From positions 14,242,832 through 14,306,831 of the forward strand of contig CM055870.1 in assembly GCA_029582165.1 (NCBI GenBank): a DNA stretch of 64,000 nucleotides. The letters are read 5' to 3'. A program made the translations under genes and the position numbers. The notes beneath the pieces were generated by a model that worked only from the letters and a program-made list of their open reading frames with translations, did not search any database and was not told the DNA's origin. This document shows positions 45,961 to 58,200 of the stretch, one piece after another; position 1 is the first letter of the stretch, and every line of letters begins with the position of its first letter. This DNA comes from Portulaca oleracea. Lineage: Eukaryota > Streptophyta > Magnoliopsida > Caryophyllales > Portulacaceae.

Positions 45961-46600
45961 AAGCCAGTTTTTAGTGATTAAAAATATAAAAGAATTAAGT
46001 AAAAGTTTGTAAAAAATTAACAACCTATAGATTATTGACATACAAGAAAAATAATGTTAGAATTTCGTTTAATACCCCAAAAAATTAGATTGTTTATTTC
46101 CAATGTTCTTTTTGAGATGCATAAATTAAAATTACGGTATAATTTTGTCTAATAGTTCTAAAATGCTAGGTTATTTATTTTAAACTTTATAACAATGCAG
46201 TAAAATTCATAAGATACTACATTTTTTAACGTATTTTCTTTTTACTACATTTGACTTTCCAACCAAAATATTAAAATAAATTTTCATATTTTCATTCTAG
46301 CTAGTTTTTTAGTGATTAATACTCAGTTCTAAAAGAAATAAGTAAAAGTTTGTAAATATATTAACAACCAAAATACTAAAATTTCATATTTGCTTAACGT
46401 ATTTTTTTTTTACTATATTTTATCTTCCAACCAAAATACTAAAATAAAATTTCATATTTTCATTCTAGGTAGTTTTTCAGTGATTAATAGTTTAAAAAAA
46501 ATAAGTAAAAGTTTGTAAATATATTAACAGCATGTAGATTATTACGTACGAAAAATAATGTTAGATTTTGTTGAATAACTCAAAAATGAATTTCTTTTAT
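45960..46600 (+). repeat. Degenerate direct repeats, three units of about 100-170 bp
   Basis: Units at about 45965-46060, 46225-46380 and 46405-46600 share TTTTTYAGTGATTAA, AATAAGTAAAAGTTTGTAAA and TATTAACA motifs. The last two also share TTCCAACCAAAATAYTAAAA and TTTCATATTTTCATTCTAG. The first and third share TAGATTATT followed by GAAAAATAATGTTAGA. The pattern suggests an old local duplication in AT-rich DNA. Confidence 0.7.
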
Positions 46601-47535
46601 TTCCCATTTTCCATTTGAAATTTATAATACAACATATTTTTTTAATTTACTTATTTATTTGTTACGTTTAATTTTCCATTCAAAATTACCAAAAAAAGAA
46701 ACTAAAAATTATTGTAAATTATTGTACTTAACTAATGACACAAACAAAAAACTTAGTATGTAATTTTGTTAACTTAGAACAAAAAGAAAGGTGGAGAGAT
46801 AATTATGAAAAAAGTTACAATTTTTGAAATTAATTGATAAGCATTCTACTAATGACATCAAATCAAAATAATAAAAGAAAATAGATGAAGCCAAAAAGGT
46901 AATAGAATGAGGGAAAGAGGACACATCTACAATAAATGTAGAACGTAAAAAGGTAAAAAATAATTGAAAAAAATGAAATACGCTATCAATCTACGGTGAA
47001 TGGAAAAGTAGCCATTCAGGCTTTTATTAGTGATAGATTCGCGAAAATTTTCCTCTATCTTTACTGTATGTGTCGATAAAAATAACTAATTTTCTAATTT
47101 CGGTAAACTATCTAGAAAGCTTTCACTCATAACTCATAATAGCCATGTATCTAGAAAGAACTTTAAGTTGAAGAGAGACTTTCGGTTCATTAGTATGATG
47201 ATCCGACCATCGATCAGTGACCTAATAATAACAACTATCCTTATAACGAAACAAAGGCCAGGAGGAAGAGAAAAGTGCACAATATTAACAGGGTCTAATG
47301 AGTGAAGAATGACTAATATGTTGTCTGTTTTCAATTGAGGGTTTGAATTCTCGGTCCGCAAGGTCACAAACAAGTTCTCTGCTTGAAGCATTGGGATTTG
47401 CCATCGAAATCTTATATCGTACAACATGTACAGGATAAACTTCAAGATTACACGTTAAAGTATGTTTTTCAAGGTCATAAGACTTTCTGATCACCCCTTG
47501 AGCACACGAGAATCATCCCTACGCACCAAGAGAAC
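46601..47535. other. AT-rich spacer
   Basis: No supported feature. Weak minus-strand open frames near 47134-47494 have no recognisable domain. Confidence 0.4.
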
Positions 47536-47543
47536 TGTTAGGG

Positions 47544-47607
<64 letters not shown>

Positions 47608-48102
47608 GAGAATTAGAAGATTGATCATAACGGAAGCGAAATGACTGTTGGATATCGAGAAAAATAAATGCAAAAATAAAGGGGACGAGAATTTTAACGT
47701 GGAAACCCGATCCAAGAAAAACCACGAGCGGCACAAACACAAATGAACCCATTATTGTTAGAGATTACAACGAACGATCTCACCCCGAGATCAACATAAA
47801 GAGAGAATAACAACTCACACAAATTTTGTCACCAATTGGGATACGAAATTTCTGAATACACCTCCTCCCGTAGGAGATTCCCCCAATTTGGTCACACCAA
47901 ATAAGGCGAACAAAATCCTCTATTTATAGGGGAAAAAAACTTTCTATAAACCTACTTTGACCCCCACTCCAATTAGATTTAGAATCTAATATAATTAGGA
48001 AACCTAACATGATGAGAAAACCTAAATAATATTCTAATAGAATTAGGAAACAACTAATTGTGGGATCAACAAACTGGATGATTTTAAGACACTTTCCTAA
48101 CA
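47536..48102 (-). mobile_element. Solo copia LTR with internal (TAA)n array
   Basis: The left end TGTTAGGGATAATAA and right end ACACTTTCCTAACA resemble the LTRs of the copia at 54621-59600 (shared CGGAAGCGAA, AATTAGATTTAGAATCTAAT, TTTAAGACACTTTCCTAACA). A perfect 5-bp duplication AGAAC flanks it (47531-47535 and 48103-48107). There is no internal region, so the element was lost by recombination between its LTRs. Confidence 0.9.
47543..47607 (+). repeat. (TAA)n microsatellite inside the solo LTR
   Basis: About 21 units. It starts seven bases inside the LTR terminus, where the related full-length copia LTRs have no such array. Confidence 0.95.
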
Positions 48103-48107
48103 AGAAC

Positions 48108-48953
48108 TTCTATGATTAGATAGAGTTCCCATTTCACACTCAGTTCAAAGATTAGCTCCTCAGTGAAATCATGGAACTATTCTTTGGATACATAGGATTA
48201 AGTTAGGAAATGTTAGGATAAGTTATGTTTGGAATAAGTTTAGGATATGTAAGTTATTGGAGGATTAAATAATTCTTTAAAGGATTTCTGGATGGTAATA
48301 TACCAATCTTTTAGGACATTGGATTATAAGATACCGACCTTTACTATTGGAGAGTAATATCGTTGACCTTTATATCTATATTATTATATCAACAGTAACT
48401 AAAAGAATAGTACAACAGTCTCTTTACTGACGTGGCTAACGGAGGGAAAAGAATATGCTCCAACATAATTTTTGAAGAATAAAAAACATAAATTTTGAAG
48501 AATTGAAAACATTAAATAATTTATACATACAATTATCTAGTCATGTAAGAAGTTGAAGAACAGGCCCCATTAAAAAAAAAAAATAGAATAACATGGGGCG
48601 AGTGAGTTAGCCTAGTCGAGTAGTGAGTTGATCTCTCTGTTCTCTCCCGCGTTACTGCCAGCTGTTCACTCTCACTCTCTCTTTCCTATTGATTCCTTGG
48701 TGGCGTGCATTGTGGGGCCACTCTGGGTCCCACTTTTGCTTTCTCTCTCCTCTTTTATTTAATATTCCCTCTCATCACTCTCTGTTCCCTCGTGTTTCCA
48801 TTCATTCATTTCATTCATTCATTCACAACAGCACAACAACAACTGAACGTCTCCTTCTCTCAGAGAAATCAAATCAAAATCAAATCAAATCTCTCGATTA
48901 TAATGACAATCCACTCCAATTCCGCCGGATTTTGATCTGAATTTTCATTTTCC
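48108..48953 (+). promoter_or_regulatory. Upstream region of the U-box gene
   Basis: From about 48620 the DNA becomes pyrimidine-rich (CTCTCTGTTCTCTCCCGC, CTCACTCTCTCTTTCC), typical of a plant core promoter and 5' leader. A weak TATA-like TTTTATTTAATATT lies at about 48752. Short upstream ATGs exist (48689, 48705), but those frames are out of phase with the gene. The actual start of transcription cannot be read from sequence. Confidence 0.4.
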
Positions 48954-48954
48954 G

Positions 48955-50896
48955 ATGGCCAAAACGACGCCGGCCGAGGCAGATCCGGCGAAGCTGAAGA
49001 GGGAATTGAGAGTCCTGGTCAAGGCCATTTTAGAGGATGAAGATAACAACAATTACGCCATTGAAGACGCCATTGATAGGGCGAAAGAGCTTCTATCCGC
49101 TTTGAAAGACTTGAAAGTCGGCAAGAAAACGTCGTCGTTTAATTCTTGCCCGCCGGAGTTTCGTTGCCCTCTATCGAAACGCCTTATGAAGGATCCTGTC
49201 ATCATCTCCACTGGCCAGGTATAATTCGATTATTATTGTTTTTATTTTTAAATTATTTCTCTGTTATAGTTTTGGTTTTGGTGCTGTGAAGCAATTTTAT
49301 TTTGTTTTCGTCTTTTTTACTGTAGCGGTGTCTTTGTCAATGGTGAAAATTCTGATTCTTGTATGAACTGAGGAAATTGATTGCTTGATATCAACGCAAA
49401 GTACCTAATTCCGCCTTTCGTCTGTGATATTGAGTGTATGTGACGTGATTTCCTCAAAATGTTTAGTCAATTTGAGTGACGAATTTCATCCCACTTGTTC
49501 TTTGTCTGTCTGTGTTGGTTAAAACCCCAATTTAAGGAAGAAAGTGTTGATAAAGTTGAATTATTATGGAATTATCTTTTGTCATTATCAGTAATGACGC
49601 CTTAATCCCTTATTCAGCCCCCCCATATCGTTGAAATGGTCCCCTCTTATCTCTGCTGAAGTTATAATCTCTCTGACACACTGTATGTTGAATTCTGGGC
49701 TAATAATTTCTGCGCCAGATCTCATTTGTGAATAAATCAATGTGTCATTAGTGGTCTAAACTTGTGGGAGTGTGTCCCTATTTGGGTTATTGCAGACTTA
49801 TGACAGACCCTACATACAGAAATGGCTCAAGGCAGGACACAGGACATGCCCACTCACCCAACAAGTCCTCACACACACACTCCTCACTCCAAACTACTTG
49901 ATTAGGGACATGATCTCTCGATGGTGCGAAACTAGAGGGATCGAAACCCCCGATCCTGTTGGATGTTTAACCGATGATGAAGCCACTGAGGTTGATCGCG
50001 ATCACTTCTTTTCACTTCTCGGTAAAATGTCCAAGTCGGTCCCTGAGCAGAAGGCGGCTGCGAAAGAACTCCGGCTCCTTACCAAGCGAATGCCCTCCTT
50101 TCGGGCCCTTTTTGGTGAGAAACCCGAGTTCATAACCCTCTTGTTGAAACCCTTGATTGAGACTCGAAGAGGGTCTTGGAGGGGTGACCTTGACATGGAT
50201 GAGAATCTTCAAGAGGACTTGATAACAATCATTTTGAACATATCGATCCACGACAGCAACAAGAAGCTCGTGGGGGAGGCACCAATGGTGATCCCATTAC
50301 TCATCGACGCCCTAAAACGCGGGACGCCCGAAACAAGGAGCAATGCAGCGGCCGCCCTCTTTACACTATCCGCCCTGGACTCAAACAAGGTCCAAATAGG
50401 GAACTCAGGGGCCCTAAAACCCTTGATCGACCTTCTAGATGAAGGGCATCCATTGGCAATCAAGGATGCTGCGGCCGCCATATTCAACCTATGTATGATC
50501 CAAGACAACAGGGCTAAGGCGGTCAAGGAGGGGGCCGTGGGGGTGGTCCTCAAGAAGATCAACGACGGGGTCCATGTCGACGAGTTGCTCGTGATACTCG
50601 CAATGCTGTCGACCCACCAAAGGGCGGTGGAGGAGATGGCTGAGCTCGGTGTCGTTCCTTGCTTGCTCGCCATCATAAGGGGGACGTCTTGTCCTCGCAA
50701 CAAGGAGAATTGCATTGTCGTCCTCTACACCGTTTGTTTGAACGATCGCACGAAGATGAGGGAAATGAGGGAGGAGGAAAGGTCCTATGGGACATTGTCC
50801 CAATTGGCTCAAGAAGGAACTTCAAGGGCAAAGAGGAAAGCTACTGGGATACTTGACAGACTCAACAGGGCTCATAACCTCACCCACACTGCTTGA
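48955..50896 (+). CDS. PUB9: U-box/ARM-repeat E3 ubiquitin ligase, PUB9 type
   Basis: Two exons, 48955-49218 and 49796-50896, encode 454 residues; Arabidopsis PUB9 is of similar length. The N-terminus (about residues 12-55) is a helical acidic region. The U-box is at about residues 66-140: CPPEFRCPLSKRLMKDPVII, then across the splice STGQ/TYDRPYIQKWLKAG and CPLTQQVLTHTLLTPNYLIR. ARM repeats follow: PLLIDALKRGTPETRSNAAA, PLIDLLDEGHPLAIKDAAAA, VDELLVILAMLSTH, CPRNKENCIVVLYTVC. The end GILDRLNRAHNLTHTA matches the plant PUB9 C-terminus as I recall it. U-box proteins transfer ubiquitin from an E2, and the ARM part binds substrates. No stop or frameshift breaks it. The orthology call is inference. 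Confidence 0.93.
49219..49795 (+). other. Intron of the U-box gene (577 bp)
   Basis: CTGGCCAG/GTATAA donor and GGGTTATTGCAG/ACTTATG acceptor. The splice falls after the GQ of the U-box STGQ-TYDR motif, in phase 0. Confidence 0.95.
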
Positions 50897-51062
50897 GATG
50901 GGCTATCAAAAGTCACACTTTCAAAATCAGAAAACTGATGTAAATTTTGTACCATCTTTCTTGGATGTGCTTTTCTTCACCTCTTTTGTTTGGGTTTTTT
51001 TGCTCCTTTGTGTAAATTCTTGCTTGTTTTGAGTTTTTCTTGTGGTAGTTTCTAATGTGAAT

Positions 51063-51068
51063 AATAAA
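51063..51068 (+). terminator. Polyadenylation signal of the U-box gene
   Basis: AATAAA lies about 165 bases after the stop codon, in a T-rich 3' region. Confidence 0.55.
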
Positions 51069-51099
51069 GTAATGAAATAAAAGAGGGGGGTAATAGCAT

Positions 51100-52380
51100 T
51101 ATCTTTGGAGTGGAAAAGGATCGGAATATATGGAGTAGCAATTTTTATGTTTGTTTATTTATTTGGTGTTTGTGTAATTTATTTTTTATGTGGCAGTGTC
51201 GGCTTTGTCCATTAGTCCTACATATGCACAAGTGGTGGTACTAGATACACCATTCTAAATTTCTAATGGTTTCTTGCTTTACAGATTCTAAGAGAAGCCA
51301 CCAAAATAGTGCTTTTTGACCATTTCAATATTGGTTTGTATTCTAAACAACCCCTCCCCATCCCTCTCTAGCTTTTCTTTTTCCCCGCAAAAGCAAACAA
51401 ATATAAAGAAAACGCACATTAGTTTGCTTACTCACAAGTTCTATTAGCTTTGGAAAAACTATCCAAAATATTATGAAAAAAAATTATGAATACGTAAGAT
51501 ATGATATTATTTTAATGGAAAAATGGGAATTGTGAAATACTTAAATTGTGATGCTAATTTACTACCTACAAGTGTGACGTGAATTGAATTAATTTAATTT
51601 AGATTTACTTCAATATTTAATGAATCTACCTTATAAACTGTAGAATTATCTGAACTAAAAATTTAATCTGATGCTTAAAGATCTAATGATTATTTTATTA
51701 TCTAACATGAACCAAATTAATATACTTGTAAACTTTTTTTTGAGCAAATACTTTGTAAACTTAAGGTCAGTCATTATTATTAACATTTTTTTGTCACTTG
51801 ATATGATACTAAATTACTAACAAATTTAGTATGTTTTGAAGTTTAATTTGGAAGTGTTCTTGTATTTGTGTTTGTATACTAATGTTGTTTGCTATGGATG
51901 TTGACTACTTTGGCAAAAAAATAAAAAATAAATAAATTTAGTATTTACAATTTCTTAGTCTATCGATATCATTATACGTTTGCCGTAGGATACTTCTTTG
52001 AATTCTCGCTTGTAAAAATGCTTTATATACTAGATTGTCCTAAATTACCGATATTATATGACAAGCTTGAATACAAATAAAATAATTCAATGAGGAAAAC
52101 ATTGTAGAGAACCCAATCCGGTTGAACAACGCACCTTTTAAGTTGGCATCCATAATTTATTAATGAAGTTGAGTTACTCGAGAGGTGGTATTGGTAGACA
52201 AAGAGGAATGTTGTGTGCCTAATGAATGGGCAGTGTCAAGATTGCAAGAAAGAGAGGTTTTGTGGTCCATCAAAACGTGAATGGTTTCAAAACTTTCAAC
52301 CCCTCCCACGCCACCTTTCCTTTCCTTTATGTAACATACACAAGTTTTGTATAACACTACTTTATGTTAGATCTTTTATG
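51100..52380. other. AT-rich spacer
   Basis: I see no gene. Short open frames near 52160-52470 on both strands have no recognisable domain. Confidence 0.4.
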
Positions 52381-52389
52381 CTCAATAAG

Positions 52390-52745
52390 AGCTATTCCAA
52401 AACCGACCCGGTCACTGAATTAGCTGCTCTGATGGGTCGACGGAGCAATTGGTTGGACCGGTTTGGCTGAGTTAGATTGATTGGTTGAGATTAACGATTG
52501 AACCGACCAAAACCGGTACAACTCAATCATGAGTAAAAATAAATTTTATACACTTTTAATGCACATAAATTATCAATGATGTCGGGAAAAATATAGGTTG
52601 TTTATGTGAAAAAGGAGAAAATCAGTCGAACCACTAATCTGGGCTGACCAGGTTGAACCTACAAAACAGATTGTGAAACAAGACACGACCCAGTCTGACC
52701 ACTGGGTTCCAGGTCAAGCGGTCCAACCGAATCAAGTTTAATAAC
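52390..52745. repeat. ACCGGTT-rich dispersed-repeat remnant
   Basis: CCAAAACCGACCCGGTCACT and GGTTGGACCGGTTTGGCTGA near the left, with GACCAGGTTGAACC, GGGTTCCAGGTCAAGCGG and TCCAACCGAATCAAG near the right, suggest an old transposon body. No clean ends. Confidence 0.35.
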
Positions 52746-52754
52746 GCTGCTCGA

Positions 52755-52975
52755 GAGTGTGTAGCTCAAATGATATGGAAGGAGCAGGTTTATCTTTGTT
52801 ACTTGTTACTAAGATTCAAATTTCAGTGGCAATATATAACTTTCTTATGAGAATCATTAGTACTCCTTTCCAACTTACTTGCTTGCTAGGATTAACGTAT
52901 GAGAGACCTAGTGAGTGGGGCCAATTTACCATTGTGAAAAAAAAATTGGTAAGATTTCTTGTGAAATGAATTCAT
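52755..52975 (+). mobile_element. SINE-like unit
   Basis: TGTGTAGCTCAAATGATATG resembles an RNA polymerase III A box and AGATTCAAATTTC, about 55 bases on, a B box. A tRNA-like head and a longer unrelated body fit a plant SINE. There is no clear poly(A) tail or duplication. Confidence 0.4.
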
Positions 52976-52987
52976 TAATGACTTTTG

Positions 52988-53198
52988 AGGGCCGTTTGGT
53001 AAGAATTCACTAAATTTGGAAATGAACTAAGTACGAAATTAGAATCCTAGTGTGTTATGTATAGAACTAGAACCCATAATATAAGTTGTTTGGGTCAGAA
53101 TTGTAATGAAATCAAATTCACCATAATGGAATAGAATTTCAGTCTTTATTTCTAGTGAATGGTTATACTATTAATAATAATAACAATATAACAACAAC

Positions 53199-53239
<41 letters not shown>

Positions 53240-53268
53240 TAGTAAGTACAATAAAAATAATTACAATT

Positions 53269-53349
<81 letters not shown>

Positions 53350-53522
53350 TAACATGAATCCTATGGATGATGATGGGATTGCTTTCCCCTTGAAATTAAG
53401 AGTTTCTAATTCCCATAATTGATAACTCTGAAGGTTCCAATGTTGTTTAAAATATAGTTCCTAAAAGTGAATTAGAGCCTTGAAAACTTCTATTATATTC
53501 TAGTTTTGCTTACCAAACGTAT
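52988..53522. mobile_element. MITE, GGGCCGTTTGGTAAG ends
   Basis: The left end GAGGGCCGTTTGGTAAGAAT faces CTTACCAAACG at the right, a short inverted repeat. The interior contains AATTCAC/CATAATGGAATAG-type palindromic motifs and has been expanded by microsatellites (53199-53348). I do not assign a superfamily. Confidence 0.5.
53199..53348 (+). repeat. Compound microsatellite (TAA)n-(GAT)n-(TAA)n
   Basis: TAA units at 53199-53237, a 33-bp spacer, about 15 ATG/GAT units at 53270-53314 and AAT units to 53348. Low-complexity open frames on both strands arise from it and are not genes. Confidence 0.95.
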
Positions 53523-53527
53523 TTTTC

Positions 53528-53825
53528 ATTCTTTTGTGTGGTTGGTAAGATGTAGAAATGGCACGATGTAGTAAAATAGGGAAAGAGCGGTAAGGAGTGG
53601 AATGATATGATAAAATTTGTGGAAAGTGTAGTTGATGTAGTAGTTGATGAGAGAGAATGTAAAAAACAAAAGATAAAAATGAGGAGAGAGAAAATTGAGA
53701 AGATTTATTATTAATAATTATGGTAAAGTAGGGTATAGATCGTATGGTGTGGTGAAATGTGAAAAAAAAAAACATTGAATGATATGGTGAGTGGTGGTAT
53801 CGCAACGCATCACATAAAAGAACAT
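53528..53825. mobile_element. MITE, TTCTTTTGTGTGG family
   Basis: ATTCTTTTGTGTGGTTGGTA at the left and CATCACATAAAAGAACATGG at the right form imperfect inverted repeats. The interior shares GGTGTGGTGAAATGTG-type motifs with the units at 305 and 30300. Confidence 0.5.
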
Positions 53826-54439
53826 GGTAATATAAGGAGAACTATAGTCCCTTCGAAATGACAATAACAAAAATTACCCCTCAAACAATTAATGATCACT
53901 CTCATAAAATACTTAACAAAAATCATCTCTATAAAAATAAAAAATAAAATAAAAAAACTTGTCCCAGAGCAAGTGTTAGATACCATCAAATGGTGTGAGC
54001 TTAAATATTATGAATACAAAAACAATGAATGAAACAGTAGTTATCAGTTAGAACCACACTTTCAAGTTTCAAGTACCCCACTATCTCACTATCACCTATT
54101 TTCTCCCCTTTGTCTTTGCTAATTAGATGCTCATTGGCCAATGCTAATGGCCTTATCTGGGTGGGTGGGTGTAGAAAGTGGTCACAGTAACTAGCAGCCA
54201 AGCTCCCTTCCATTCCAAAAATGTACGGATACAAGAGCCAGGATATCCACACAAGGAGAAAAGGAGAGAAGGGGATGTGCATATCCCAGAAATGTGTATA
54301 TATATATATATATATATAATTAAAAACTTTTACAGGGAATCCACCACTTTCTCTTGGAAAAATTTTCCATGGAAAATGTTTCTTCGGAAAAATCTTTTTG
54401 GGTTCCTATCCGGCCATGTACACTCACCCATAGACACAC
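53826..54439. other. Spacer
   Basis: No gene recognised. A short AT microsatellite lies at 54297-54319. Confidence 0.4.
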
Positions 54440-54568
54440 GTGACAGGTAAAGCCAAACCACTCATTGGAAGCTATACCCAAGGAAATGGAATGCTAAGGC
54501 TGGAAATCAAATACAAAACCCCTCCAATCGCACAAACTGCTCAAACCACTTGGCCATCACTTATTGGG

Positions 54569-54570
<2 letters not shown>
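54440..54570 (-). mobile_element. SINE-like unit (tRNA-derived head), minus strand
   Basis: On the minus strand, TGGCCAAGTGGTTTGAGC near 54555 is a good A box of the Ser/Leu tRNA kind. TATTTGATTTCC about 35 bases on resembles a decayed B box. The TA microsatellite lies directly at the tRNA-like side. Confidence 0.45.

Positions 54571-54620
<50 letters not shown>
54571..54620 (+). repeat. (AT)n microsatellite, left of the copia element
   Basis: Twenty-five AT units directly abut the LTR. With 59601-59651 it is one array split by the insertion. Confidence 0.97.
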
Positions 54621-54624
<4 letters not shown>

Positions 54625-55149
54625 AGAGAAAAAGTGAGTAGCAAGGTAACAGCGGAAGCGAATAATAGAATCGAAAACGAGATGACGGATATTACGACAA
54701 AATTTAGGAACGAAAAATAAGCGATAAAATCAAACAGTAATTACGTGGGAAACCAAGAAGCTGGAGAAAACCACGGACGGCGACAAGAAAATAATCCACT
54801 ATGAGAAAGGAGAGTCTGGCGATCACTATCACAGGGTGTGATCCACAAAGGAGATTACAATAACAATCTCTCAACACTCAACTCACAATCTCTCAGGATA
54901 CACTGGGGAAAATATTGGTGAGACCCCTTTCTCTTTCAATATTTTCTCTCTCTCTAGCTCTCTGTGTTTACCGATGTGTTTTTGGTGGAGAAACATGCAC
55001 CCTATTTATAGGGAGAACTCCTTATAACCTAACTTGACTCCCACTCCAAATAGATTTAGAATCTAATACAATTAGGAAACCCAACGCAATAAGGAAACAA
55101 ATAATTGTGAGATCAAGAGATTTGGTGATTTTAGGACACTTTCCTAACA
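54621..55149 (-). repeat. 3' LTR of the young copia
   Basis: Begins TGTTAGAGAAAAAGTGAG, ends CTTTCCTAACA. Minus-strand AAGGTGGAGTT (55150-55160) just inside is the polypurine tract. Confidence 0.95.
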
Positions 55150-55246
55150 AACTCCACCTTGGACTAAAATCAACGAATCATCGATCCAGATACACATCTT
55201 GACTGTCGCCATCAACACGCCCCGCGAGCGTGGCCCATGAGGGCTC

Positions 55247-58200
55247 TCACATGCTTAGAACACCAACTAAGTCCAAACAATGTTCGAACTTAGCTATAGA
55301 TAGAGGCTTGGTTAACATGTCTGCAAGATTATCAGAAGTATGAACCTTCTTCACCACGATCTCTCCTGCAGCAACTGTATCTCTGATGAAGTGATACCTG
55401 ACGCTTATATGCTTGGTCTTCGAATGATAAGTGTCATTCTTTGTCAGATGTATAGCACTGATATGCAATAAACCACGTCTCGCCTGTGGTACTCCAAGCT
55501 CCATGACCAATCCCTCAACGGATGGCCTCCTTCACTCCTTCCGTTGCGTGATATATTCGGCCTCTGTAGTAGGCATGTGCTATAGACTGAAGTGAAGCTT
55601 TCCAAGATATTGCTCCTCCACACATGATGAACACATACCCTGAAATTGAGCGTCTCCTATCCAGATCTCCACCATAATCAGCATCAACATAACCTGCAAC
55701 ATCAGACGTTGCAGCACTACCTCTATCATACAGGATGCCCTTCTCCAAAGTACCCTTTACATAGCGAAGGATCCACTTCACTCCTTCCCAATGCTCCTTC
55801 CCTGGATTCTGCATATATCTACTCACCACACTAACTGCGTGGGACAGGTCAGGTCTAGTACACACCATAGCATACATCAAACTACCAACTGCACTAGCAT
55901 AGGGAATATTAGACATCCTCCTTACCTCCAAATCAGATTTAACCAACTTGAAGTGTGCAGCTAAAGGAGTTGAAACTGCTTTACAATTTCTCATGTTGAA
56001 TCTGTCCAACACCTTCTCCATATATTTCTTCTGAGACAGGAACAACTTCCCTGCCTTTCTATCCCTTTGGATCTCCATACCCAAAATCTTCTTCGCCGCT
56101 CCGAGGTCTTTCATCTCAAACTCCTGATTGAGTTGAGATTTCAGCTTCTTTATTAGTGACATGTCCCTGGAGGCAATCAACATGTCATCCACATACAATA
56201 ATAAATAAATGAAAGACCTTTCTTCAAATTGCCTGTAGTACACACAATTATCATAGTGACTTCTTGTGTACCCTTGCCCTACCATAAAGGTATCAAACCT
56301 TTTATACCACTGCCTGGGTGCCTGTTTAAGTCTATACAAGGACTTTCTCAATCTGCATACCTGTTCCTGCTTACCAGGAACGATGAAACCCTCTGGCTGC
56401 CTCATATATATTTCCTCCTCCAACTCGCCATGGAGGAAAGCTGTCTTGACATCAAGTTGCTCCAACTCCAAATCAAATAGAGCAACAAAGGCAAGCAAGG
56501 TGCGGATCGACGTATGCCTCACAACTGGCGAGAATACTTCGTTGTAGTCGATTCCTTCTTTCTGGTTGCAACCCCTTACCACTAATCTGGCCTTCCACCT
56601 TGCACTTTCTACACCAGGGATACCTTCCTTTCTCTTGTACACCCACTTCGCAGTAAGTGCTCGTCGCCCTTTAGGCAACTCACATAGCTCCCATGTATGA
56701 TTTTTCTGCAGACTCTCCATCTCCTCTTGTATAGCTCCTATCCAATTTGAGGCATTCAGACAAGAGATGGCCTCCTGATAGGTAGAAGGTTCAACACCTT
56801 CAAGAGTCTCCTCTGCAACACTCAGCGCATAAGCAATCATAGCATCATCTTCTTCATTATATCGCGCTGGTCTCCTGATCTCCCTCCTGGGACGATCTCT
56901 AGCAATGCATGGTTGTTCCTCCACCTGAGGAACATTCGTCTCAATCTCAGGCTCATCAACCTGAGTTGGTTCAGGAGCATCAGTAGTTTGCTCCTGATTG
57001 CAGGTTCCAGCAGCTCCACCTTGAGCCTGCTCCACCTCGAACACCATTCTTCCTGCATCCTTCTCCTGATTTCCTGTCCATACTTCCTCTGGAATCTGGT
57101 ATTCGATAGAGGCATGAGGTGATCTGTTCAGCAGGTAGCAGGCAGTAGATATCACCTCTGCCCAGAACGATTTGTTCTTCCAAAGCCCTGCATTCGAGAG
57201 CATGCAGCGGGCTTTCTCCAAGAGTGTCCTGTTGATTCTCTCGGCTACCCCGTTTTGCTGAGGCTTACCCACCAAGGTTCGATGCCTCGCAATCCCATGC
57301 TCCTCGCAGAATTCAGTAAATTCAGAATCAACAAACTCCAACCCATTGTCAGTCCTGAGTTTCTTGATTTTCCTGCCTGTATGGCTCTCCACCAAAGCTT
57401 TGAACTTCTTGAAATATGAGAATGCCTCATTCTTGTGCCGCAGGAAAAAAAACCCAAGTCTTCCTCGAGAAGTCATCCACGAATGTCAACATGTAGCGCT
57501 TGCCACCCAGTGATGGCACTCTAGCAGGACCCCACAAATCTGAATGAATATAATCAAGGATCCCTGTTGTTGTATGTTTAGCCCTTGAAAAGCTAACCCT
57601 CTTCTGTTTCCCGAGACACGTGATCGCAAACTCCACTTGCCGATCTTTGCGCTTCAAGGTATCCCTTCGCTCAACATTGACATTCTCTTCTCGCCCATGG
57701 CCTAGTCTCATGTGCCACGTTTTGTCTTTGTCGGACTCATCAAGATTTAGGATTGCCGCAGATCCTCATCAGAGACCCCTGCAGGATGTATAGACTGCCC
57801 TTCCTGATTCCCTTCATAAGAACCATGGAACCCCTGCACACTTTCAAAACACCATCTTCTCCTTTGTACCTGCAGCCGTTAGCTTCAAGAGTACCCAAAG
57901 AAATTAAATTTCGAGTCATGTTAGGGATATGACGAACCTCCTTGAGAGTTCTAATGATGCCATCATGAGTCTTGATTTTGATGCTACCGATTCCTGCAAC
58001 CTTGCAGGCTGTGTCGTTACCCATGACTACGACCCCGGTGTCAACACTCTCATAAGACTCGAACCAGTCCTTATGAGGACACATATGATAGGTGCACCCT
58101 GTGTCAAGAACCCACTCATCTCTAGCTATCCTACTCGATGTGGTAGCCAAGGCATCATCCGTAACTACAAACCCATCACCATCTGAATCGTACTCTACGC

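Noticed and set aside
48689..48940. Upstream frames in the leader of the U-box gene
   Set aside because: Overlapping low-complexity Ser/His-rich translations of pyrimidine-rich leader; no evidence for a protein, at most uORFs.
53152..53355. Poly-Tyr/His and poly-Ile/Met open frames
   Set aside because: Translations of the TAA/GAT microsatellite on the two strands.
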